DNA of 64,000 bases, taken from contig NOWV01000133.1 in the NCBI GenBank assembly GCA_003344405.1, positions 124,001 through 188,000 of the forward strand. The letters run 5' to 3'. A program made the translations under genes and the position numbers. How positions within the stretch are numbered: the first letter of the stretch is position 1; the number at the start of each line of letters is the position of its first letter. The notes under the pieces were generated by a model that made no database searches, was not told the DNA's origin, and was given only the letters and a program-made list of their open reading frames with translations. This stretch comes from Trichoplax sp. H2 (lineage: Eukaryota; Placozoa; Uniplacotomia; Trichoplacea). Below are positions 48,921 to 59,866 of this stretch, piece by piece.

Positions 48921-49420
48921 ATGGCTGATCTGCTAGCGAATTCACAGTCAACAAGTATGCCAATGTCGAATTTTTCTAGCGTTGGAAATTTGAATTTTGT
49001 TAAAGCTGTGTTCAAAAGCGATCTATTAAATAAAATGGGTGTGTCGGTACAGATTATGGATTAGTTTGATAAGGATATATTTTATCTAGCCTTGACAAGG
49101 CGTTGCTATTATCTACTTCAATATGATAAAAACTATCGTCTAAGAGCACCGTTCAAATATAAAATACGACCTTATAAGGTTGTATAGAACATAAATCGAA
49201 AAGCTTCAATCCTTACTGATATTCATTTCACCTGCTACTAAAAGTATGAGATGATATAACCTGAAGATCAATCAAGATGTTTCAAAGTGGGAATATATCA
49301 AGCTGTGTTCTATGCTGCTGTGCATTATGAAAACCCATCAAACCAGAATGGCGAAATGCTTTTAATTGAGTTGCCTGATGATAACAGTTTAACAATATCT
49401 CTCGTGACAGCAGGATTTAG
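48921..49420 (+). CDS. Possible two-exon gene of unknown family
   Basis: An ATG at 48921 opens MADLLANSQSTSMP and then NFVKAVFKSDLLNKM; a donor GTGTGT at 49039 would close it in phase 1. An open stretch at about 49270-49420 reads FYAAVHYENPSNQNGE, then LLIELPDDNSLTISLV, and can start in the matching phase after CCTGAAG and end before GTAGAT. Joined, they would give about 90 residues with protein-like composition. I recognise no domain. It faces away from B4. The splice model is inferred. Confidence 0.25.
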
Positions 49421-49595
49421 GTAGATATTCCTCCTATAAAGCTATAGTAAATAAAACCTATTGGATAGTTCTACTTTTATGTGCATATGTATGCATATAT
49501 TGTATTTATTCATAAAAAAACTTTTCAATAGATAGGCAATAATTGAATTCAACTTTTCCGTTAATTTTTGTTAAAAAATAAGACTGTAGACAATC

Positions 49596-49727
49596 ATGTC
49601 TGACTCTATCATGGTTGCATTTGTTTCGACGCTATTTAAGGCAGCCATGAACAATCAAACGTCGATTTATGACCTTGCTAGCTCTTTAGTAATCATGAAC
49701 GGGATTTATATACTTTCAACAGACTGA
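49596..49727 (+). CDS. Short open frame near the unknown exons
   Basis: ATG at 49596 to TGA: MSDSIMVAFVSTLFKAAMNN, then a helical, hydrophobic run of 23 residues. Its length and character resemble the 48921 frame (short polar start, then VFK/LFKA), so it may be a diverged duplicate first exon. Low confidence. Confidence 0.2.
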   Translation: MSDSIMVAFVSTLFKAAMNNQTSIYDLASSLVIMNGIYILSTD

Positions 49728-51395
49728 CTGGACTTATTTTTCTTCATTGGTGTCCAATTTCAGTACCCGACCAGTTAGTTATAATATCTTGTTTCAGATT
49801 TTAAAATGACCAAAACTACCCGATAGATCGGTTCAAAATCAATTATAGTAAATTCTATTTAACTTTGTTTGATTTAACAGAGATAAAACAATTAACAGAT
49901 AATTAACAGCAAGATATATCCGACGTCCCTTGCATTTACTTTCGATGCCACATATGGCGGTCTTAAGTTAGAAAATATTAATAATTCGGCTTATTATTTG
50001 TTATTGTACTCTATATTTATAACTTGACGAAGTTTATTCTATTCAAATCTGCGAAATACAGACATATAATCCAAGCTAATCTAATATTTTCGACCAGGAA
50101 AGCAACGTATGCCATATTATCAAAATGAATAGTGTAGATTTGATTGCGTTTATGCTATGGTTTAGTTTATCGCCAATTTGTAAGAGAACAATAAAATAAT
50201 ATGAGTATACGCATGCACTGCTTTGATGATCAGAATATGAAGCACTTTGAACATCTAACCTGATATTAGTAAGGCATCTCTCTAGTTATGCTTAAAGCTA
50301 CCCTTCTACCCTACTATCATAAAAACAAATTTTCGAGTTGATTCCACGTTAATTCCTACCTAGACAACAAACGACTGCTATTACTAGTCTCACCTAAAAC
50401 TAAAGTACGAATAACTGTCAATCATCCTTGTAATAATAACTACAGTCGACAGCAATAACGATTTGCAGTGTCAATAATTTATGTAGGCAGAGGCGTAAAG
50501 CAATTCAGTGTAACGCTCAGGCAAAGGTATGAAGAGAAGTCCTACATTCCATGAATAGAGTGCTAAATCGTACAATGAAACTAAAGTAACTATATGAGTT
50601 TAATAGCTATTGTAATTATCTTCTTTATTATATGGATATAAGATTTAGAATTGTAAAACTAAAACACAATCTTACAGCTTACACACATCATACTGTAAAC
50701 ATGCATGGGATATCAAGCCTTGCTGGAGCAGCGAGAAATGTACAAATGCTACATTTCAAGTACTAGCTTTTTTTATAAACACTAAACAAAAAACCTTTAC
50801 GATAGTGGAGTAGTCCCAAAATTGGCTTGAAATTATAATTAAATTATAATGATTAAAACTTACACCTCACAGCAAAATTGCCTTATTGAATAAGCTATAA
50901 GTACAGTTATTACCATGCTAATGCATTATTTAGAGGATTAAAATAAGGGAACCTATAGTAATATACATTTTTATTGAAATAACAAGGAAACAATAACATA
51001 AAAATAAAAATGTATCTATCTACATTTTGACCATTTATTGGGCTTGATACACCATCAAAGACAGGAAATTCATATTATATCTTGATCACGAAAATTTATC
51101 AGACATTTCTTGTTCTTGGTTAAAAATTTTAAAATTTACGGTAGAACTAATTTCTCGATAAATGTAATTGCAGTGAAAAAAGTTAACAGTCAGTTATTCT
51201 ACAAGCCTTTCGTGAGTATTTTTAGTTGCAATATAGAGTATCTTTAACTTAGTGGATGACTTGTAAAACAAGTCATATACGTACAAATACAGAAAATTAA
51301 TTCATAGTATAATGGAAGAATTCAATAAAATGATATTACTTCATAGATACTGTTGCTTCGTATGGGATAATAAAATAAAATAAAATACCTGCAGT
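49728..51395. other. Intergenic, no gene seen
   Basis: AT-rich sequence up to the 3' end of B5. No family exon recognised. Confidence 0.4.
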
Positions 51396-54300
51396 TTATA
51401 TACCACAATCATAACTTTTCAGGACATTATTAATTCCATTCCTGAGCTTACTAATAAGCTCAATCTTATCCATGGCAGCACTCCGCATTGTTGAGTAATC
51501 TATTTGATTAGCTTCGTTAAGGAGAACTTCGTTTGCTTTTAGCTGTTTTATAACCTGCATTCGCGTATGCTTAATAGATTCTTTAATTGGATTAGTGTAG
51601 GCCTTGGCAATCTCTTTAGCTCGATCACCAGTGGCTAATTCTGAAACTACATTGGGTACACTTTGCTGTATAGCAATCAAAATTTTCCTTCTTTGTCTAG
51701 AAATTCCAGTTTTCGACCACATATAACGAGCTAAAACTGCTATAACAACTATAGAAATGACAATACCTATGCCACCTGTTACGCCACCAATTACTCCACC
51801 AATGACGGCAGCACCAACACCTTCAGCTATAGTAAGCCCGATAGCAGCGCCGGCAGCGCTACCGCCAATAGTTCCAGTAACAATACCAACACCAGCATAA
51901 AAATTCCGCCATGATTTACTTGTTTTAGGTGATGAATTGACGTGTAAGTCTCGTAGATCATTAAGATCAGCATCAGCTATTTGCAGCGCATTTTCTAAGC
52001 CCTCCAATACTTTTAGAATACGGCTATAATGCAAGTTTACTGATTCTCGTATTTTATTATAAAATCGCCTGAGTAACCCATTGTCTTCTTCCCAAAACGT
52101 TAATAAGCTAATAAATCGATCATCAAATAAGTTAGTAATGACCTCTTCGATATCAGTGACTTTTTCCCGAATTGGAATATCATCTAAATGCCACTTTGTC
52201 ATACCAACTTCAAATCTATTACTTTTTAGAAACTGAAGCAAAGAAACAGTAATTTCTGCAGTGCCATTATCGATGATTTTTTCGATATTATCATGAAAAT
52301 TTTGGTCTCCTATGGTAGACCTAGCTAATGCGATGTTATTTCTTAGATTGCTTAAGTAAGAGCTCCGAATATCACCTTCTAAGAAGGAGCAATTAGTCAG
52401 CAAGCGGTATCGATTAGCAACAATACCTAATAATGTATGGAGCCAACTGTTTTACGAAAGAAAACATTGAAGGAAGATGGGTTAAATGTAGTATATTATA
52501 ATAATTTTAGACGTATTTATAATCTGAGTCATATAGACAATCGACTATCTTACAAAACGAGCTTTTGCATATCTTACAAATAAGATATTGCAACGGGAGC
52601 CATAATGTTAGTTTAGGTAAAAAAAGCGGATTGATAATATAATTAACATAGTAACCTATGAATTAATAGCTAAATTTTTTTAATTGTAAACTTACCTGGT
52701 ATAATCCACAACTTTCTTCTTCAAGCTTTCTTCTATTAAATGAGCGATAAGAGAATGAAGTACTCGTAAATCATCCGATACGAATCCGGCTTTAAAATGA
52801 TTAGCAGCATTTGTACTCGACAATAATATTAATTGAGAATCATGAAAGCCAGGCCAAATTCGTCTTAACTTTTGTTTAATAGAATTTTCAACAGTATCTC
52901 TGTCTGTCTTTGGAATACTATCCCATTTATTACATATAAAAATAGCTGATTCCGGAGTAAATGTCTTAAATTTTTCTCTTTCCATGTTTTGCTCTTCTAT
53001 TAAAAGTCTAACAAGCTGTAAGTTATGAAAGACATTATTACTGGATAAATAAGTTCATTAATCAATTGTAAGTAAAATTCGATCATTAAAGCTTACTCGA
53101 TCTTCTTGTATGCCGCCAGCATTTTCAGCATTGATGACATAAATAATTGAAGACACCTTTGGTAAATAACATACAATTTGTTCAGTGGCCAACGCTGTTT
53201 CACCAATTCCTGGGCTATCAACTAAGAAGACACCATCCTAACGATTCAGATACAGAAAGAGTCTTACATTAATAATTCTTTATGATACCATTAAAAAACG
53301 TTTAGCTTCTACCCCATTTAAATACTTGACGACAGTAACAGATCATTAATAGTATTTAATACATTGTATTTGTTTGTTTGAGGTTAAAAAACGAACAAAG
53401 TTTACTAATTTAAGATGCTTTATCAGACCTTAGGACGAGTAGCTCACAAGGCAACAATAAAAGATATCCAGGTTCATATACGTTTTAACACACTGCGATA
53501 CAATTATATGCGTTAAATCCGTTAAATACTAGTTTGTTATCTATATCATAAACCTAATAATGAAAAAGCAGGATTATGATCATACAGTAGGCACATTTGC
53601 TACTAAAATGCTATATTTGTACGTATTTGTATCTGTGCTGATATAGAAGCATACGGCGTAGCACACGAATATCTCAAATGCTTTCAAAATAAGAGAAAAA
53701 TATGATAACATAACCGAATGTATTACCAACATAATCCTAAATTATATATCGTCTCAAACGGATTATGATCCTTATCCAGAATTTCTCTATACCAAACCAA
53801 CCTTTAGAAAATCAAACTCCCAGCAAATTTCAAGCTTCCCGTTTGATAGTTTCAAATCTTCAAAATTATTACATTCGACATGCACATCATCAATTGAGGT
53901 AGATAGTAAGGCCAATTCCTCATCATTCGTACTATTTCCATCTAGCCCAGCAAAACCTTGACTGCTTCTTAAGCTGTCCTTGGAGTCTTTTTTTTTCGAT
54001 GTCAAATGCATAACCTTTTGAATCTCAGTCATCAAATCGGAAGTACCATTGATAGGAGTTTCTTCATGAGGCTCTAACTTTTTTTCACTTGCATTCCAAA
54101 TAAAGGATTTTAAGCAGGGATTTGTAGAATAGCGTAATTCACATATACATGTAGTTGTATGTAAGTGACCGACAGGTAACACAGATTGACCTAAAATTAA
54201 ATTGATCAGGCTACTCTTTCCAGCGCTGACCTCGCCTAAAATGTGTTTAGATGAACAATTAATTTTATAAACATCTTGTAAATGTATGTATTGTAACTTA

Positions 54301-55020
54301 TATCGTGTACATAAACCATTTAAAGTTATTTGAATTTCAATAGTGGATAAATAGTACGCATAGAATATTTGTCAAACCTGCGACTAAGATCGGGCATTCC
54401 ATACAATGTAACTGCTTAATATGCTTATTCATATTATCTAGATATTGTTCGTCGAAAGTTTTAACTATTTCCACAAGCTCTGGTTCCAACTCCAGGAAAA
54501 TAAACTGACTTGCTCTTTGTAATAAGTCGATGATTTGAATTCTTGTTTCCTTAAATTTATCGATAGCACTTTTGATCCTTTGCGATGACTACAATAGTTA
54601 AAAGAAAATTGAGATGGAACTCTTGAGGCTTTATCTACGCATGAAACATTATGGTTACGTTGAGATAAGTTTGGTGTATGATTAATTAAATAAATTAAGT
54701 AGTATTTCAAACATAATACCACTACATGTAATTCACAACGGACGATCGCGCCACCGGAAGCATCAAAAACTGTTATCGAATTTTATTGAGCTAAATTGAA
54801 AGGTTTAAAATTGTCATTTTCACCAAAAATTTGCAATATTTACCGCAGAGCGTTGATAATTTTCGATGGTTTCATTCCTTCGAAGTAAATCTAGCCGTTC
54901 TTTAAAATCTTGCACAGTTTTTAACCCTTTGGTACTGATACCATACTTTTTACATACATTTCTTCCAGCTTTTAAGCTTTGTATTTCATCGACCTCATTT
55001 TGAGTTATTATGTATCCCAT
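51396..55020 (-). CDS. B5: dynamin-like GTPase with glycine-rich membrane segment
   Basis: Six exons read leftward: 55020-54844, 54588-54378, 54235-53802, 53237-53097, 53015-52696, 52446-51396; 777 aa, all phases joining. GEVSAGKSS, switch-I HTTTCICEL, LVDSPGIGETA, NAENAGGIQED, ICNKWD. KWHLDDIPIREK is the family signature. The glycine/alanine-rich hydrophobic segment is encoded at about 51715-51905, with GGVIGGVTGGIG followed by a run of Ile/Val. After it comes a basic RQRRK stretch, then a helical tail ending LKSYDCGI. Exon 3 has a polar/acidic linker that differs strongly from siblings before GKLEICW. The last exon begins after AAAACAG at 52447. Intact; closest in layout to B4, which lies just to its left in the same direction. 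Confidence 0.9.
53238..53801 (-). other. B5 intron between exons 3 and 4
   Basis: A 564-bp intron at the family position; donor GTTGGT and a TAG acceptor. Nothing recognisable inside. Confidence 0.5.
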
Positions 55021-57657
55021 CCTGGACCAATAAACCTAATAACAGCTGACTTTATTCCAAGTCAAAATACCGTTTAATTCTGTCACTCGATTACTCCTTC
55101 ATTGAAAATATAAAGATAAAAAGGATGATTTAATTGTCAACTTTAGGTGTCTTTAACGAATGAGGGGAAATGAATGCATGCAAGTTTGATAAATAAAAAG
55201 CGTATCATGACTATTATTTTAAATAAGGTTCAGCGTCTAAACGTTAGAATTGGTAAGAGTTTGCGGCACATACAGACAGCGTGTGTATTGCATACAGTTT
55301 TTCAACTATTAGAATAAAGGAGCAACCTTCAAACTTATTTTTTGCTGCTGCAGCTACGATGTGGTGCTAAAATAAAGTTTACAGCATATCAGATTAACTT
55401 TAAACATAAAATTAAATTTCAAGTTATCCTTGAATGACTATTCAATGAATACCTCGATATACGCAAGTCATCAATGGTATAATTTTCACTCAAATCACGA
55501 TGAATTGGGAGCAATAGTATCCACTGCATACAAAAATTAATTGCGAGTATTTCAGTTAATATAGTCGTATTTTGACTGATAGACTGATCGAGCATTGATA
55601 GCTACTTCGTTAATAAGATGTTTTATTTTATACTTTGTTACTTCAATTTTTCTTCAAATCTGGCAAATAAGCTCGATGTGATGTCAAGCAGTAATGCTTG
55701 TATCTAGAAACCTTTCGAGACTGAGATTTATTCGGCAAATTCAATGCACTCCTACCCTTACGTGTGCAATCACGTTTATTGCTTGGCAGTAGTGTAAACA
55801 ATAATATATAAATTATGATTTACTTTTCGAAAGTATTTATTCTACGGTTTAGTATTATCCTAGAAATACGTATATTACAACGTTTCTAAATGCCCATGAA
55901 CAACAACAGAAGGCGGAAGTTGAAAGTCATTTTAAATAAAATAGATTTAAAGGGTAGCATTTGACTGTAGCACGGGCATCGCAATCAAACTCGTACTATC
56001 TGTACATCAATTTCATGATATTCTTGCCAAACATTGAAATATTAAAGTATTTCACCAGACCAACTTCTGCGTAATACGTCATCGATCATTTTAACAGCTT
56101 AGAGTAATATCAAATCGAAAGTAATACAGTACTATATCTCTCTAAAGACTGTCAATATATCATGTTTAGTTCACGATCAAATCACAATTAATGCAATCTT
56201 TAAAATTGATAAAGTTCCTCGGCTGCAACCTATGTGATATATTGTAGTAGTAAGTTCATGTCATGTCGGTTAAAATTGCTGCTATAAGGATTCATACAGT
56301 ATTACGATGATCATTATTTATTAGTTATAGAGAGCGTTTTGTTGTCGGTAGTATCGATGGTGATTGCTGGTGATGTAGACTAAATTACTCTTAGAGTGTA
56401 GTAATAAATCCCTATCCAGAGATGCATTTTACCGTACTACGATGCCGTATCGCTTTTATTCCATTTCCATCTCTGTACAAGCTCGAGTAGACAATAATTT
56501 GGGAAAATAAAATTGTAGTCTCATTTTTTAGGGCGTGACTAATTGCAATAGAAAAAATATTCTTCTATCAGATATACAGTATAATGAGCGATAAAACATT
56601 TTACAAATTAATGTTCCCCTTCTTAAGGAAAAAAGAAAGCATGATTAAACTTGATGGAGCAATAGCCTTTGACATAGTCGTATCTGAATCGTTATTCTAT
56701 AAATAATTTAATTAAAAGTGGTCAAATTAATCGCACATCAGCAAGGACTACAAGGTGATGCATTGATTGTATTATAATTTATTCTTCGAAATTTCTGTCC
56801 GCTTAACATTAGCGTGTTATTATGGCAAAGGTCGACCAAACAAAATATTTCAAAATTGAATGCTGAACACGTCTAATTCTTAATCGATTGTAAGGCTACG
56901 TAGTGACCAAACAATTTTTAGTTACGCCTATCATGTCTGTAGAATAAAGGCTGGCCCTATCTGCTCGGTTTCAAACAGCTACTAACTTTAGCAGATTGGA
57001 GTTGTAATTTTAGAATCATCGCCACTCCATTTTCTAGATTAGAGTACGCGTATAAGTTAGTACTGATAAGTGTTATCGTAGTTTAAGGAGGAGGTTAACG
57101 ATGCATTTGAAATCCGCTTAAGATAAAAGTAATCTGCTTACAGGAAATTTACGGTCGACCATTTCAACAGTACAGCATGATGAAATCGTTATGATGTAAA
57201 AACTCTAAATTGGAGTGTCAAGTTTATTATGCTTTCATGGTAACTATCTCTACTATACAGTACTTCAATATTTATTTGTATAATTAAAGATAAGATTATT
57301 GAATGCCTTGTTTATTACCAACAAAATACCCTACTACACTTATTTCGATATTCATTAGCCGTTCAATTTCATGGAATCATGACTATTTATAAGAATTGCA
57401 GTAGAAACTTTAACGTATACGTAGTTGTATTGCAATCAGGCTTGACTCTATTTACTCCGCATTCAATAGTTCATTATACAGTTATTAAATTACGCACCTG
57501 CTCTATTTCTACCGAAACGATGAAGACGTTCAATCAATCAGACTACATTACAAATATATCCATTTCAAGGCTACTAGCAAGCAATGCTGCAGAATCTTTC
57601 AAAATTAGCAACCAATCAACCGCATCAAGTTATCACGACGGATTGATTCTATCTTCA
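55021..57657. other. Intergenic, no gene seen
   Basis: About 2.6 kb upstream of B5. The open frame at 57379-57660 ends in satellite-like sequence and I do not treat it as a gene. Confidence 0.4.
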
Positions 57658-58470
57658 TGATGAGATAGTTGGACATGTTTTAACATAGAAGGATGACAGA
57701 TCCAATCGATTGGATTTAGAAAAAGTAACGACTGCAGTTGAGAATAATTAGTCCAGGGTATCATCAATGCATTACTTAACAATATTTAAGTTGTTATAAT
57801 GAATCAATTGTACCCCTAATGATGAGATAGTTAGGCATGTTTTAACATGACAGTTCAAATGGATTGAATTTGGAAAAAGCAACGACCGCAATGAAGAGTA
57901 ATTATCCCAGGCTATCATTCATGCTTCATTCCTAGAACAGTATTCATGCTGTCATACTGGGCCAATGGATCGATTCTACCCTGATGATGAGATGTTGGAC
58001 ATGCTTTTAACATTGCAAGAGAAGAGAGTCTCAACGGATTGAATTTGAAAATACAACGACTACAGTAGAGAACAATCATTCCAGACTATCATTAATACAT
58101 CATTCAACAGTAATGAAGTTGTCATGATTGATTGATTCTACCCGGATATTGAGCTCGTAAAAGACGTTTGAACGAACATAAAAGGATAATAGTCAAAATG
58201 GGTTAAAAATAGGAAAAAGGAACAACTGTAATAAAGAGTAATGATTCAGGGTTATCATTAGTGCATCCTTCAGCAGTCTTCAAGTGGTCATGATTGATCG
58301 ATTATACCCTACGGATGAGATCATTCAATTTGTTCGCTTGATGATAGAAGGATGTAAGTTCAAATGGTTGAATTTGAAAAAAAGTAACAGACTGCCATGG
58401 CGAATTCCTCCTTCATGGCCAGTTAATATCCATTCAACGATACACTACTGTATATCAACTCAACCATGAT
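57658..58470 (+). repeat. Satellite: about five units of 162-166 bp
   Basis: Units begin at 57658, 57820, 57985, 58147 and 58313, each near TGATGAGAT or a variant. Each holds, in order, a GGACATG-TTTTAACAT-like block, a TGGATTGAATTTGGAAAAA-like block, CAACGAC...GAG, TATCATTAATGCATCATT-like text and GTCATGATTGATTGATTCT-like text. Units differ by several per cent to tens of per cent, so the array is old. There is no coding frame shared across units. Confidence 0.8.
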
Positions 58471-58765
58471 AGACTGTGGCAAAATGGCAAAGTCATAACT
58501 TACGGTTATTTTATAGAGGTCTGCTAGTATGATGATAAAAAGTTGGAGAAGATCTTGAATAATGATGGTGCTATACAATTGGGGCATCAATTAAAATAGA
58601 CGGCCTACAAATTTTCACGAATTTCGATGATGAAAAGTGATGTTGAAATAAACAATCCAGCGCTTGCAACGATGGAATATCGGCAAACCATTTTACAAGT
58701 TACGTCATACTGTGAGACCGGTCAACATCGTCGATGTGTTCAAACCCCCTGGTCCAGTGCCCAGG

Positions 58766-58930
58766 GTACAGTACACAGTTCGGTACAGTACTGTGCACTG
58801 TACACTGTACTGTACACGACGGCCATCCTCTCCGGCGATATGGACTTCAGTAGCAAAATCAGGTCTTTTTGCGCATGAGTAGTCCAGAGTAGCGATATAC
58901 AGTACTGTCATGGTACCGTACAGTATCGGA
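58766..58930. repeat. GTAC/TGTAC palindromic cluster
   Basis: 58766-58817 is made almost entirely of GTACAGTAC, CACTGTAC and TGTACAC units and forms an imperfect long palindrome. A second patch with CAGTACTG and GGTACCGTACAG lies at 58897-58930. It is GC-richer than the flanks. Possibly the tips of an element, or cruciform-prone DNA. Confidence 0.6.
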
Positions 58931-59460
58931 CAGACCGATACATGATCCTTCTAGGGTCTGGGTGAGCATTGGTGAACAAGAAACGATAAACGCCAGCGGA
59001 GATTGCTGCCAGTTCCCAATATAAACTGCCAGAATCCACTTCAAATACAAACTCTCGAGAGAGAAATCGATCGATATCGATTTTAGCCTAGTTAAACTAA
59101 TCTCTACTATTGTAATTAAAGTCTTTTCAACGCCAATGGATTCTTCTGCTTCCTTTCCGTTTAAGCCATCATCATCCATTCAATGAGGAAACAACCTGGT
59201 CAACATTGATCACCATAATGAATAACACAGGTAAAAACTTGCATGGACTCGTCTACCTACTAAATTTAGTCAGGTATTTGTCAGAGAAAGGGAATCTCTC
59301 TTACAAGCCCTTCCTCTAGTCATGTTACTCTATTTATAGTCTAACGCATTATCAATACAATGGCTGATAAACTATATTTTACCCAATGAGAATATTGCTA
59401 TCATTCCTAATTTAAAACCCTAATATTCATTACAATGACAAAGAATTCTGGCTGATCATA
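58931..59460. other. Intergenic between satellite region and A exon repeats
   Basis: No family exon seen. A 106-codon leftward open frame (59179-58859) lies here, overlapping the palindromic cluster; I do not accept it as a gene. The 5' exon carrying the A3 start codon could lie in this stretch but I could not identify it. Confidence 0.35.
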
Positions 59461-59500
59461 ATTCAATCTTAGCTGAACTGGAAGTAGTTACTAAAACTGC
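59461..59500 (+). pseudogene. Broken family A N-terminal exon, copy 1 of 3
   Basis: ATTCAATCTTAGCTGAAC, then TGGAAGTAGTTACT, corresponds to the ESLLAELEAVT start of A3 exon 1 but has a two-base deletion that shifts the frame. The similarity fades after about 40-50 bases. Confidence 0.6.
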
Positions 59501-59632
59501 TAAATTGAGCCTGTTATCTAGATGTATATATACTGAACATATCAAATAGGAGGCTACTTCATTTCAGAATAACCTTTAAAATTAGGCTATAAATGAGAGA
59601 GAGAATCCTAACTTGTCCCAATTCAATCTCAG

Positions 59633-59700
59633 TTGGAGCAATCGTAGCCAAACTCGAAACGGTTACGAAAGTCAATAAAGTTTTTACGATAGTATGCTGA
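59633..59700 (+). pseudogene. Broken family A N-terminal exon, copy 2 of 3
   Basis: After acceptor CTCAG the frame reads GAIVAKLETVTKVNKVF, then a stop where A3 reads ESLLAEIEAVTEVDEVF. The acceptor and phase are kept. The sequence on both sides repeats that around the intact A3 exon (CATATCAAA.TAG, then GCTACTTCATTT and AATTAGGCTAT against their counterparts near 59770-59825), so this is a tandem exon-plus-flank duplication of about 234 bp. Confidence 0.7.
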
Positions 59701-59866
59701 TAATGTGATATTACATTTGTACGCCTTCCTCACAGCTCGCTCTAGATTCGCTCTAAATGCCTATACTAGGCATATCAAAATAGAGAAAGCTGCTTCATTT
59801 TAGAATAATTTCTAAAATTCGATTATAGATCAGAAACAATTCTAATATATCCTAATTGAATTTTAG

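Noticed and set aside
57379-57660. 93-codon open frame before the satellite
   Set aside because: Its 3' part runs into satellite-like sequence and the translation matches nothing I know.
58859-59179. 106-codon leftward open frame
   Set aside because: No similarity recognised, it overlaps the palindromic cluster, and nothing supports a start or splice context; probably chance in a GC-richer patch.
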